Of a stretch of 53,049 nt of DNA, positions 9,436-17,506 are shown in pieces. Position 1 is the stretch's first letter. Every line of letters begins with the position of its first letter. The position numbers were made by a program, and so were the translations under genes. This stretch comes from Dolichospermum sp. UHCC 0259 (lineage in GTDB: Bacteria > Cyanobacteriota > Cyanobacteriia > Cyanobacteriales > Nostocaceae): NCBI RefSeq assembly GCF_009711935.1, contig NZ_VIKX01000275.1:1-53049 (forward strand). The letters run 5' to 3'. Under the pieces are notes generated by a model, which did not search any database, was not told the DNA's origin, and saw only the letters and a list, made by a program, of their open reading frames with translations.

Positions 9436-10535
9436 AGGGAAGCGACACGGGCGGTTTTAACCGCTGTGACAATTAGACCTGTTGATCGTCGAATTAATTT
9501 AACTTTTTTAACAGTGCATTGTCCTAATCTTTTCCAATTAGCATCACTAACAGAGACTTGTTTTTCAGTGTCTCCACTAACCCAACCAAGGAATGTTTTA
9601 TTGCCCTGGCTTGCTTTTACAAAGTCACCTTTTCTAAATCCATGACGGGTTGTAGATCCGCCATATTTCCGACGATCACCACCTTGGCTAAAATTCATTA
9701 AATGTAATTGTCTGCGACTAATTGGTGGGCGACGCACAATAGTGAATTGGGATTCAGTGACATCTACGCCTCCTACCCAAGATGCACCATGATTTTTAGC
9801 TCCTTCCCATGTCTGGTATTTAACAAATTCAGAGCAAGCTAACGTTACTGCATCAACAGCGTGCGTTTCTGGTATTTGCAAAGATTTATCGGATTTTTCT
9901 TTATGCAATCCCAGATGCTTACGAAGGTTTGATGTTTCCCAGCCCTTCTTCAAAACGACATTTGTAAGTTTTGATAGTCGGCTAATTTGGTATCTTTGAC
10001 CAACCATAACGGGACTAAAGCCTTTATTACCGCGTGCTTCAACCTCTTCAATAACAATAGTTTTAATTGGATAAAGTTGGAGGAGTAAACTAATTACTCT
10101 ATATTCTAAATCTTTGTTTGCCCTAATACTTGGAGGCAATTTTGAGCCACGACGATTATCAAGTCTTGCTTGGCGATGATTACGGACATTGAAAGACAGT
10201 TTCCTATTGATTCGCCTTCCGCGCCTATTAAGTCGCATCATTGATCGTTGCTCCATCCGGTCTTTGACTGTTTTGAATGGCAAAACTAAATGTAGCATCT
10301 GCAAGGTGAACTTTTTGGATTGAACCGCTATACCTGAAAAAAGTTTACCAGGATCTAAACCAATAACTATTTCTTGCGTTTCGGTATTACTTGGTTCGGC
10401 TAATAACTGGACATAGAAAATGCCAAGTTTGTCGAATTTGCCGATTGCTTTACCATCTTTGATCCATCGTCTTGCTCGACTTGGTTTAGTTGGCATTAAT
10501 GGCGTATTGTCTACTGAAATTACGGGTACTCGCAT
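9420..10535 (-). CDS. isrB: IsrB: RNA-guided RuvC nickase-type protein (IscB relative without HNH)
   Basis: A 371-residue protein of the OMEGA family, related to the Cas9 ancestor IscB. An N-terminal PLMP domain (NTPLMPTKPSRARRWIKDG) is followed by RuvC-I (VIGLDPG, Asp61), an arginine-rich bridge-like helix (about residues 95-130), RuvC-II (IVIEEVEARG, Glu163/164) and RuvC-III (THAVDAVTLA, His225 and Asp228). Only about 60 residues separate RuvC-II and RuvC-III, so the HNH domain of IscB is absent, as in IsrB. The C-terminal part has RRQLHLMNF, RKYGGS and GWVSGDTEKQVSVSD, as in IscB/IsrB adaptor domains. All RuvC residues are intact. In studied IsrB proteins the RNA-guided RuvC nicks one strand; activity here is inferred. 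Confidence 0.85.
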   Translation of the reverse strand: MRVPVISVDNTPLMPTKPSRARRWIKDGKAIGKFDKLGIFYVQLLAEPSNTETQEIVIGLDPGKLFSGIAVQSKKFTLQMLHLVLPFKTVKDRMEQRSMMRLNRRGRRINRKLSFNVRNHRQARLDNRRGSKLPPSIRANKDLEYRVISLLLQLYPIKTIVIEEVEARGNKGFSPVMVGQRYQISRLSKLTNVVLKKGWETSNLRKHLGLHKEKSDKSLQIPETHAVDAVTLACSEFVKYQTWEGAKNHGASWVGGVDVTESQFTIVRRPPISRRQLHLMNFSQGGDRRKYGGSTTRHGFRKGDFVKASQGNKTFLGWVSGDTEKQVSVSDANWKRLGQCTVKKVKLIRRSTGLIVTAVKTARVASLSALK

Positions 10536-10741
10536 AAAGAGATAATCCTTCGAGTAAAGTTTAATGTCCCTTCGCTCAACGCAATCAAGATGTCTTGGCT
10601 TTAACCAACGCTATTACAAGATAGCTTGAAGATAATCCAGACTAGGGAAGTATCTGGAAGTTCGTACCAAATTACGTCTCAATGAGCTAGTCAAACACGT
10701 AAGTCTTGATTTCTTACAAGCTCAGTCCCTTTAGGGCTGAG
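10536..10741 (-). ncRNA. omega-RNA / HEARO-like leader of isrB
   Basis: The 206 bases before isrB hold no protein frame but are rich in stems: the 5' hairpin at 10721-10741, GTAAG/CTTAC at 10700-10718, and CCAGA/TCTGG at 10637-10656. This matches the position and general form of the HEARO RNA (omega-RNA) that precedes iscB/isrB genes. In that family a guide of roughly 16 bases lies 5' of the first hairpin, here in the last codons and stop of uma2. Assignment is by position and structure; I could not run a covariance model. Confidence 0.62.
10721..10741. repeat. left-end terminal hairpin of the IsrB element
   Basis: CTCAG-T-CCC, loop TTTA, GGG-CTGAG on the + strand; the counterpart of the hairpin at 9415-9435 in the same orientation, and the first stem of the leader RNA. 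Confidence 0.85.
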
Positions 10742-10749
10742 TTATTGAC

Positions 10750-11370
10750 CTAAACACCGGCTTTAAAAATTTGATTAGCAGTTAAATTTAACTCTGGCCA
10801 ACTTGGTGATATTATCAGGTCATTATCTCTAAACTGACTAACTTGATATTCTTCATCTATTAGGTGATAAATAGAAATAGTTGGTTGTTTGGGATTGCCA
10901 ATAAATGCTCTACCACCTAAAGCAGCATAATCAACAATCCAATATTCAACAATCCCCATTTGTTCATAATCAGCCAGTTTTTTGTGGTAATCATCACGCC
11001 AATTTGTACTGACAATTTCCACAACAAGAGGAACAGAGGCTGATTCACTAATAGTAGACTGTTTTTTCCACAAAGGTTCATTGACGAGATTAGACCGATT
11101 TAACAGTATTATGTCTGGTAAGTATGCTGATTTGCTATTTGCTGATTTGATTAAAGCTGTTTTGGGGATGAAATAAGGAAGTTTTAGCCGACTAAACTCT
11201 AATGTAATTTGTGTAGCTAAAAATCCTACAATTTCTTCATGATCTCCTCCGGGTGGTGTCATTTCTAAAATTACTCCATCATGTAATTCATAGCGGACTC
11301 CTGTATTTGGATACCACTCTGTAAACTCTTCAAAGCTGACTAATTTAGTTTGAGGTAAAGCTTGAATCAT
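10750..11370 (-). CDS. Uma2-family (DUF820) PD-(D/E)XK protein
   Basis: A 206-residue protein of the Uma2 family, which is greatly expanded in cyanobacteria and has a restriction-endonuclease fold. Visible motifs are the N-terminal YELHDGVILEMTPPGGDHE, the acidic PDIILLNR, VVEIVSTN (Glu of the E-X-K-like site) and the DYEQMGIVEYWIVD block. It starts at ATG 11370. The stop codon lies eight bases from the left hairpin of the IsrB element, so its 3' end would supply the element's guide. Function of the family is unknown; a nuclease role is inferred from fold. Confidence 0.9.
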   Translation of the reverse strand: MIQALPQTKLVSFEEFTEWYPNTGVRYELHDGVILEMTPPGGDHEEIVGFLATQITLEFSRLKLPYFIPKTALIKSANSKSAYLPDIILLNRSNLVNEPLWKKQSTISESASVPLVVEIVSTNWRDDYHKKLADYEQMGIVEYWIVDYAALGGRAFIGNPKQPTISIYHLIDEEYQVSQFRDNDLIISPSWPELNLTANQIFKAGV

Positions 11371-11646
11371 AATTTACCCGCCTATAAAATTGTAGAGTGA
11401 GTTAGCTATGTTTAACCGTAAGAGTACCGTGATATATGGCTTTTGACCTAATTTTTATACTCCATTCAAGTGGATCACACTATATCATATTTGCAGCCCA
11501 TGATTATATCAAAAAAGTAACGCAAGTGCATTGGTTGGGTAAGAATAGCCCAACTGAGACAAAACCAATACAGGAAATGGGGTCTGTCTGTCCATTCCCA
11601 AACTACAATAAAAATATATATCCGAATATTTTGATTAATTTGCTCT

Positions 11647-12753
11647 ATGTCAGTTTTAGCAGCGATCGCAGTCTTGGCTATTTTGATCTTAGTACATGAG
11701 TTGGGACATTTCATAGCCGCCCGTTCTCAAGGCATTTATGCAAACCGCTTCTCCCTGGGTTTTGGTCCGATTCTTTTAAAGTACCAAGGATCAGAAACAG
11801 AATACACTATCCGTGCCTTTCCCTTGGGTGGCTTTGTCGGCTTTCCCGACGATGATCCAGATAGCGAAATTCCCCCCAATGACCCGAATTTGCTGCGTAA
11901 CCGCCCAGTTTTAGACCGTGCGATAGTTATTAGTGCCGGTGTCATCGCCAATTTAATCTTTGCGTATTTAATGTTGGCTTTGCAACTGGGCATCGTTGGT
12001 ATACCTCAAGAATTTCAGTATCAACCAGGTGTAATTGTCAAACCTGTAAACGAACAATCCGTCGCTTACCAAGCAGGGATTCGGGAAGGAGACATTATTA
12101 TCGCTGTGAATGGTCAAGAAATTCCACTAGGTAAAGATGCAACCACATTATTAACCAAGGAAATCCAAACCCACCCTAATCAAGAAATTGACCTCAAAAT
12201 TCAACACGAAACCCAACAAACCAACCTGAAACTAACACCTAAACAAGGTGCTGATGGTAAAGGTGTGGTAGGAATTGAATTAGGTCCTAATGGTAAAGCA
12301 GTTTATCGTCGTCCTGAAAATATTGTCGAGATTATCAAAGTTGCTGCTAATCGCTTCCAGCAGTTAGTTGTGGGAACATTTCAAGGTTTTGGGCAGTTAA
12401 TTACTAATTTTGGGCAAACGGTAGGACAAGTTTCTGGACCCGTGAAAATCGTCCAAATTGGCGCACAATTAGCAGCTAGTGATAGCACAAACTTATTTTC
12501 TTTTGCGGCAATTATTAGTATTAACCTGGCAATTATTAATATTTTGCCTCTTCCCGCTTTAGATGGTGGACAATTAGCATTTTTACTGATTGAAGGATTA
12601 TTTGGTAAGCCTTTACCTAACAAAATTCAAGAAAGTGTGATGCAAACTGGCTTAGTGTTACTTTTAGGATTAGGTATTTTCCTAATTGTCAAAGAAACAA
12701 CCCAATTAACATCCCAGCTAGAATGGGTACAAAAATTGTTTCAAAAATTGTAA
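11647..12753 (+). CDS. rseP: RseP-like site-2 membrane metalloprotease
   Basis: An intramembrane zinc protease (M50B, 368 aa) that cuts membrane-anchored regulators such as anti-sigma factors. The first helix carries HELGH (His17, Glu18, His21), followed by the FPLGGFV block, a PDZ domain around residues 120-200 (AGIREGDIIIAVNGQEI) and the C-terminal LPLPALDGGQ motif that supplies the third zinc ligand. ATG 11647 gives the expected start directly before the first helix. It is a single gene; its substrate in cyanobacteria is not evident from this region. Confidence 0.93.
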   Translation: MSVLAAIAVLAILILVHELGHFIAARSQGIYANRFSLGFGPILLKYQGSETEYTIRAFPLGGFVGFPDDDPDSEIPPNDPNLLRNRPVLDRAIVISAGVIANLIFAYLMLALQLGIVGIPQEFQYQPGVIVKPVNEQSVAYQAGIREGDIIIAVNGQEIPLGKDATTLLTKEIQTHPNQEIDLKIQHETQQTNLKLTPKQGADGKGVVGIELGPNGKAVYRRPENIVEIIKVAANRFQQLVVGTFQGFGQLITNFGQTVGQVSGPVKIVQIGAQLAASDSTNLFSFAAIISINLAIINILPLPALDGGQLAFLLIEGLFGKPLPNKIQESVMQTGLVLLLGLGIFLIVKETTQLTSQLEWVQKLFQKL

Positions 12754-12801
12754 CTCCAGTTATTCTCAATAGGAATTGTAGGGGTTTAGCAAAAGCTAAT
12801 T

Positions 12802-12999
12802 GGTGTCAACTTAACGTAAAACCCATAGCCCACCTGGGAATGAATTCCCAGTCTAATAGAAAAAGTTGTCTTTTGATGACTAAACATTAGGAAAATTTAT
12901 TAGTCCGTTTTAACGGACTTGAGCTATAAGACAGGGAATTTATTCCCTGACGGGTGTGGAAGCCAAACAAATAAGCTATCTGTAGCCTAAGTTGACACC
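12802..12999. mobile_element. MITE-like foldback element of 198 bp
   Basis: Perfect 12-base terminal inverted repeats (GGTGTCAACTTA / TAAGTTGACACC) enclose three inner hairpins at 12834-12851, 12902-12919 and 12932-12949. The right half is roughly the reverse complement of the left half. No protein frame is present. It is consistent with a non-autonomous element mobilised by an unknown transposase. I see no clear target duplication. It ends 63 bases before the nth start codon. Confidence 0.7.
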
Positions 13000-13062
13000 T
13001 ATGAAGCTCTTGTTTTACCTCTACTACACCAAAATAATAATCCTAAATTTAAAATTGCTGAT

Positions 13063-13734
13063 GTGACTCGCAAATCATTAACCAAAAAACAACGGGCTTT
13101 AGAAATTCTTTCCCGTATCCAGCATCTTTATCCAGATGCAACTTGCTCCCTAGATTATGCTACTCCTGTACAATTATTAGTAGCAACTATTCTTTCCGCT
13201 CAATGTACAGATGAAAGGGTAAACAAAGTCACGCCAGGATTATTTAGCAAATTTCCTGACGCGGAAAGTTTAGCAAATGCAGATTTAACAGAGTTAGAAG
13301 AATTGGTACGTTCGACGGGTTTTTATCGCAATAAAGCCAAGAATATTCAAGGCGCTTGTCGAATGATTGTTGAGGATTTTAACTCTGTTGTTCCCAACAA
13401 AATGGAAGACTTATTAAAGCTTCCAGGGGTAGCCCGAAAAACTGCAAATGTGGTTTTAGCTCATGCTTATGGTATTAATGCTGGAGTAACTGTAGATACT
13501 CACGTAAAGCGTTTAAGTCAGCGGTTGGGATTGACAAAAAATACCGAACCTGTGGGAATTGAAAAGGATTTAATGAAGTTATTACCCCAACCAGATTGGG
13601 AAAATTGGTCAATTAGATTAATTTATCATGGTCGGGCTGTCTGTAAAGCCCGTTCTCCTAGTTGTGATATTTGTAAGTTGCTTGACTTATGTGATATGAA
13701 TTTATCTGACACAAAGTCACAAAAAACAAAGTAA
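13063..13734 (+). CDS. nth: endonuclease III
   Basis: A base-excision-repair DNA glycosylase/AP lyase for oxidised pyrimidines (223 aa). The helix-hairpin-helix LPGVARKTANVV carries the catalytic Lys, and VDTHVKRLSQRLGL carries the catalytic Asp. The C-terminal iron-sulphur motif is C-X6-C-X2-C-X5-C (CKARSPSCDICKLLDLC). I use GTG 13063 (VTRKSLTKKQRALEIL). The frame stays open upstream to the TAA inside the MITE end at 12988, which is probably chance. The MITE directly upstream may have displaced or replaced the native promoter. Confidence 0.95.
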   Translation: MTRKSLTKKQRALEILSRIQHLYPDATCSLDYATPVQLLVATILSAQCTDERVNKVTPGLFSKFPDAESLANADLTELEELVRSTGFYRNKAKNIQGACRMIVEDFNSVVPNKMEDLLKLPGVARKTANVVLAHAYGINAGVTVDTHVKRLSQRLGLTKNTEPVGIEKDLMKLLPQPDWENWSIRLIYHGRAVCKARSPSCDICKLLDLCDMNLSDTKSQKTK

Positions 13735-13767
13735 CTCATTCATAATCTAAATGAGTTATTGCAATCC

Positions 13768-13900
13768 TACAGGACTTACGCAACTGGCACATTGGTAGAG
13801 TGCGTCAGACTGCATAAATCCTGCCAATAAACAGATTATTGATATCTGACGTGGTTGGTGAGCTTGCCGAACCGCACCCTACAACAGATTTTTAGTGTGA
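13768..13900. repeat. probable dispersed intergenic repeat
   Basis: The gap between nth and the TM2 gene begins with CAGGACTTACGCAACTGGCA, a sequence common between cyanobacterial genes, and contains CGTCAGA ... TCTGACG arms and GGTGAGCTTGCCGAACC. It looks like repeat-derived DNA rather than a gene. Assignment by recollection of similar intergenic sequence. Confidence 0.4.
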
Positions 13901-13934
13901 CTGAGGTAATTAATAAAGATGCTATTTTTGATTA

Positions 13935-14444
13935 TTACAATTCATCAAAATAATAAGTTACGACTCCAGAAATGGGGTCATTACCAATTCTGATATGATT
14001 TGATTTCAGCATTTCTTGGAGTGTAGCTTCGACTTCTGCAAAACTCATTCCTGTAGCCTTAACACCTTGAGTTACAGTTAAACTACCACCCTTAGCTTCT
14101 GCGGCTTCTATTAGTTTAACAATCATTGGTTTCTCCGCTGGTTTGTGAACTTGGGAAATAAATATCCGTTCATTCATGGGTACGCCTAAAGGTGATAAAC
14201 CTGCTTTTAGTAGTAATTTCTGCTCATATTCGTCCACCATATTAGGTATGATTAATAAATCATAGATTTGTCCCAAGTAAAAGAACCCACAGGTAAAGAA
14301 CCATAATAAACCAGTAGCCGTTTTACCATTATATAAGCGATGTAAACCACCTATTCCCAAAAAACCAGCCCCACACAAGATGTAAGAGACAAGAAGACGG
14401 TCTTTATGTTCAGTATTTTTTATAGTCATCTTATTTATGTCCAT
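13935..14444 (-). CDS. TM2-domain membrane protein with helical C-terminal domain
   Basis: A 169-residue protein. The N-terminal half is a TM2 domain: two membrane helices joined by a short turn, with GGLHRLYNGKTATGLLWFFTCGFFYLGQIYDLLIIP. The C-terminal part (residues 100-169) is soluble and contains GGSLTVTQGVKATGMSFAEVEATLQEMLKSNHIR, which looks like a winged-helix element. TM2 proteins are common in cyanobacteria and have no established biochemical role. ATG 14444 and ATG 14429 are both possible starts. Confidence 0.85.
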   Translation of the reverse strand: MDINKMTIKNTEHKDRLLVSYILCGAGFLGIGGLHRLYNGKTATGLLWFFTCGFFYLGQIYDLLIIPNMVDEYEQKLLLKAGLSPLGVPMNERIFISQVHKPAEKPMIVKLIEAAEAKGGSLTVTQGVKATGMSFAEVEATLQEMLKSNHIRIGNDPISGVVTYYFDEL

Positions 14445-14535
14445 TAGGATTTACTGGTTTAAAAACCCACACTGCAATTAACTACCCTTGGTTAGTCTTC
14501 GATTCCCCAATTAACCATTATATTTATTTATCACC

Positions 14536-15588
14536 ATGATTTCCCTTTCTCCTGAACTGCAAGCTAGACTTTCGACACCCCTAAAAATTGGCTCATTTGA
14601 GGTTAAAAGCCGGGTTTTACAGTCTCCTCTATCGGGAGTGACAGATATGGTATTTCGGCGTTTAGTGCGTCGTTATGCCCCAGAATCTATGCTGTATACA
14701 GAAATGGTAAATGCGACAGGCTTACATTATGTTCAGCAATTACCAATAATTATGGAAGTAGATCCTAACGAACGTCCAATTAGTATTCAATTATTTGATT
14801 GTCGTCCCGATTTTTTAGCAGAAGCAGCCATAAAAGCGGTTGCTGAAGGTGCGGATACTGTTGATATTAATATGGGTTGTCCTGTGAATAAAATTACTAA
14901 AAATGGTGGTGGTTCTTCCTTATTACGTCAACCAGAAATCGCGGAAGCAATTGTGCGGGAAGTTGTCAAAGCGGTAGATGTGCCTGTAACTGTAAAAACC
15001 CGCATTGGTTGGAATGATCAGGAAATTACTATTCTTGATTTTGCGAAAAGAATGGAGGACGCGGGAGCAAAAATGATTACTGTGCATGGACGCACTCGCG
15101 CTCAAGGTTATAATGGTAATGCGCGGTGGGAATGGATCAAAAAAGTCAAGGATATTTTATCAATTCCTGTAATTGGGAATGGGGATATTTTTTCTGTGGA
15201 AGCTGCGGTCAAATGTTTAGAACAAACTGGTGCAGATGGAGTAATGTGTTCTCGCGGAACTTTAGGTTATCCGTTTTTAGTTGGTGAGGTTGATCATTTC
15301 TTAAAAACTGGAGAATTATTACCACCACCTAACCCAATTCAACGTTTAGAATGTGCCAGAGAACATCTTTTTGCTTTATGGGAATACAAAGGAGATAGGG
15401 GGGTACGTCAAGCTCGTAAACACATGACTTGGTATGCTAAAGGCTTTATGGGTGCGGCTGATTTACGGGGTAAATTAAGTTTAATGGAAACTGTGCAACA
15501 AGGTTTAGATTTGATTGATGGTGCAATAGAAAGATTAGCTCAAGGTTATGAAATTGAGGAAGAAGTACCAGCTATTATTGCACTTTAG
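14536..15588 (+). CDS. dus: tRNA-dihydrouridine synthase (Dus family)
   Basis: A flavoenzyme that reduces uridines in the tRNA D-loop with NADPH (350 aa). The TIM barrel shows LQSPLSGVTDMVFRRL (FMN binding), the catalytic Cys in DINMGCPVNKITKNGGGSSLL, VKTRIGW, TVHGRTRAQGY and VIGNGDIFS. It resembles the DusB group more than DusA, but which uridine it modifies cannot be read from sequence. Its promoter would lie in the 90-base gap that it shares divergently with the TM2 gene. Confidence 0.93.
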   Translation: MISLSPELQARLSTPLKIGSFEVKSRVLQSPLSGVTDMVFRRLVRRYAPESMLYTEMVNATGLHYVQQLPIIMEVDPNERPISIQLFDCRPDFLAEAAIKAVAEGADTVDINMGCPVNKITKNGGGSSLLRQPEIAEAIVREVVKAVDVPVTVKTRIGWNDQEITILDFAKRMEDAGAKMITVHGRTRAQGYNGNARWEWIKKVKDILSIPVIGNGDIFSVEAAVKCLEQTGADGVMCSRGTLGYPFLVGEVDHFLKTGELLPPPNPIQRLECAREHLFALWEYKGDRGVRQARKHMTWYAKGFMGAADLRGKLSLMETVQQGLDLIDGAIERLAQGYEIEEEVPAIIAL

Positions 15589-15596
15589 TATTGATT

Positions 15597-15668
15597 TGTA
15601 GGTTGGGTTAAGCGATAGCGCAACCCAAGAAATGTATTAAGTTTCATCCTATTACAACCTAACCTACA
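15597..15668. repeat. short inverted-repeat element of 72 bp
   Basis: Arms TGTAGGTTGGGTT and AACCTAACCTACA (12 of 13 match as inverted repeat) flank a HIP-like centre AGCGATAGCG. It lies between convergent genes (dus and the DUF2059 gene). This is a familiar type of cyanobacterial palindromic repeat. Confidence 0.7.
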
Positions 15669-15692
15669 AAAAATAGCAAAGGTAATGAAGTT

Positions 15693-16193
15693 TCATTTAT
15701 TAGGACTCATATATCCTTCTGATTTCAATTTTTCTAAGACTCTTTCGGCTGCTTGTCTCCCATATTTGATACCAATTGTTGTAGATTCTTGGGAGATTTG
15801 GGGAATTACAGATAATGTTTTCTTCCCTAATGGTGTTTCATAAAATGTGATAATGCCTTTTATTTCTTCATTGGTGAAATATTTGCTGTAAATAGGAATG
15901 TATTCATCTACCATTTCTTCTGGTTTGATTTCATCTATAAAAGCATCCCAAAATTTTGCAGGTACTTGGGGATATTCAGATTTGAAACTATTTATTAATT
16001 GAGTAATTATTTTTCGGGAAAGATTTTTTGAACCAGTTATATCTAATAACTTTTTGATGTTATTGATTTTTTCTGGATCTTCAATTTTGTTAGTGGGTAC
16101 GGTAGGACTATTTGGAGTTTGAGCAAAAGCTGGTAAATTTATAGTCGTGAGTAAGGAAAGTGAAGCTGCGAAAACCAAAGTTTTGATCTGCAT
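15693..16193 (-). CDS. DUF2059 exported protein
   Basis: A 166-residue protein with a clear signal peptide (MQIKTLVFAASLSLLTTINLPAFAQ, cut after AFA). The mature part is helical and contains the DUF2059-like core EEMVDEYIPIYSKYFTNEEIKGIITFYETPLGKK. The family is widespread in periplasmic proteins with no known activity. It is followed downstream by a 72-bp repeat, and its start is separated by about 90 bases from the last gene of the Mrp operon. Confidence 0.85.
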   Translation of the reverse strand: MQIKTLVFAASLSLLTTINLPAFAQTPNSPTVPTNKIEDPEKINNIKKLLDITGSKNLSRKIITQLINSFKSEYPQVPAKFWDAFIDEIKPEEMVDEYIPIYSKYFTNEEIKGIITFYETPLGKKTLSVIPQISQESTTIGIKYGRQAAERVLEKLKSEGYMSPNK

Positions 16194-16280
16194 TGCTGGA
16201 AAACCTATTTTTTCTCATTTTTGCTGATAATAGGTTAACACAAGCTAAGTGCGATCGCTAATTCCTCAAACTCCCATTTT

Positions 16281-16943
16281 TCATAACAAACCTCGATAAC
16301 GAATAAAAATCAAAACCACCGCCCAAGAACCTAATGCTACTTTAACAGCAACTAGGATATTTAATATCGGAAGAATTCCACCACTAAATAACGCCCCTAA
16401 TTCCCCATGTGGTAACTCAAATCCCGACAAAGTTATCACTGCTAAAACAATGAAAACCAATACCGAAATCTTTTCCCAAATAGCAGCGTGCCAATGTTGG
16501 TAAATATCCTGCATCCATTGGTATGATGAGGTAATTGCTATTAGTCCGATTGCTGTTCCTCCAGCGACTCCAGCAGCAAAACCACCTCCCGGACTCAAAT
16601 GTCCTCTAATTGCTAATTCAATGCCCACTAATGCCGCAATTGTCGCCCCTAAACGAGCTAATATTATTGATGGTTGATCTTTAAATTGATAGATGCTACA
16701 AGATGGTTTTTCATTAGCTAATAAAAAATTAGCTCCGAGAATGGCAATAGTAAAAACAATAACTTCAAAAATTGTATCATATAGCCGATTTCTGAAAATA
16801 ATTCCTGAGACTGCATTGGGAACTCCACTTTCTTTCACCACTGTTTCCACAATAGAAATATCTAGTGAATTTGGTTCGGAATTAGGCATGATCAGCATTT
16901 TCACAAATAAAGCTATTCCGGCTAAAATGTAAACTAATTTCAT
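16281..16943 (-). CDS. mrpB: Mrp antiporter subunit B (MnhB domain)
   Basis: Last gene of the Mrp operon (220 aa). An N-terminal helix and linker precede the MnhB domain, seen as HLSPGGGFAAGVAGGTAIGLI and the C-terminal SGFELPHGELGALFSGGILPILNILVAVKV. The multi-subunit Mrp complex exchanges Na+ (or other monovalent cations) for H+ across the membrane. Its ATG overlaps the stop of the preceding gene by four bases (ATGA). Confidence 0.9.
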   Translation of the reverse strand: MKLVYILAGIALFVKMLIMPNSEPNSLDISIVETVVKESGVPNAVSGIIFRNRLYDTIFEVIVFTIAILGANFLLANEKPSCSIYQFKDQPSIILARLGATIAALVGIELAIRGHLSPGGGFAAGVAGGTAIGLIAITSSYQWMQDIYQHWHAAIWEKISVLVFIVLAVITLSGFELPHGELGALFSGGILPILNILVAVKVALGSWAVVLIFIRYRGLL

Positions 16944-17506
16944 AAAGTTTGCTTCCCTGAATCCATAACATTGAAATATTTTAAAGTGGTTTTTGGTGAT
17001 GAAAGTTCACTTTCTACGATGTTGTAAATGCGTTGCACTCTAATCACAGTTTGATATGTTTCTTCTGTTTCTACAACTTCTGCTAATGGCGTACAGGTAG
17101 CATGAATTTCCTTTTCTATTAATGCCTGTTGTAAAGTTTCTGTAGTGGTGTAAGGTACGAGTTCTAGGCGCATATAATGTTTGTTAAAAATGCTGCGGAA
17201 GTCGTTTATCAGTTGTTGAAAATTGCTATCCTGATTTTTTTCTATTGACTGATGTTCCATGACACCAAGACGTAATACTAAGGATGAACGAACTGCAATC
17301 GCATACAAAGTAATTGATAACATCGTTCCCATTAATGCTTCTGTTAAAGCCACATCTGCTGCACCTAAAACTGCATCTACCATTGCTGCAACTGCACCGA
17401 GTACCCCACGAAGTATTAAGGCATGATAGGGGTTAGTTTGAGTTACTAACATCCCCGCAGTTAAGGGTAATAAAGCAATAATTAAATAGAGATAAGTATC
17501 ATTCAT
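16940..17506 (-). CDS. mrpA: short MrpA'-type subunit (DUF4040/MbhD-like)
   Basis: A 188-residue protein corresponding to the C-terminal MbhD-like part of MrpA and not to the full large subunit: ILRGVLGAVAAMVDAVLGAADVALTEALMGTMLSITLYAIAVRSS holds two to three helices. A soluble tail of about 100 residues follows, which is unusual for the domain (LVPYTTTETLQQALIEKEIH). Cyanobacterial Mrp operons carry such a short MrpA in this position. It overlaps mrpG by eight bases. Confidence 0.82.
   Translation of the reverse strand: MNDTYLYLIIALLPLTAGMLVTQTNPYHALILRGVLGAVAAMVDAVLGAADVALTEALMGTMLSITLYAIAVRSSLVLRLGVMEHQSIEKNQDSNFQQLINDFRSIFNKHYMRLELVPYTTTETLQQALIEKEIHATCTPLAEVVETEETYQTVIRVQRIYNIVESELSSPKTTLKYFNVMDSGKQTL

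Larger units (their letters stand above)
9415..10741 (-). mobile_element. IsrB-carrying IS200/IS605-like element without transposase
   Basis: The element runs from the left hairpin (10721-10741) through an omega-RNA-like leader and isrB to the right hairpin (9415-9435). Subterminal hairpins without classical inverted repeats are the hallmark of IS200/IS605-group elements, which are moved as single strands by a TnpA (Y1 transposase). No tnpA is present, so movement would need one in trans. True ends probably lie a few bases beyond the hairpins. It lies between uma2 and the ABC permease gene, all on the minus strand. Confidence 0.75.

Noticed and set aside
10750-11370. Uma2 protein as part of the IsrB system
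   Set aside because: Uma2 genes are very common and independent in cyanobacteria; adjacency is explained by insertion next to it.
13000-13062. In-frame upstream extension of nth
   Set aside because: The frame is open but has no start codon after the TAA at 12988, and known Nth proteins begin at TRKS...KKQRALEI.
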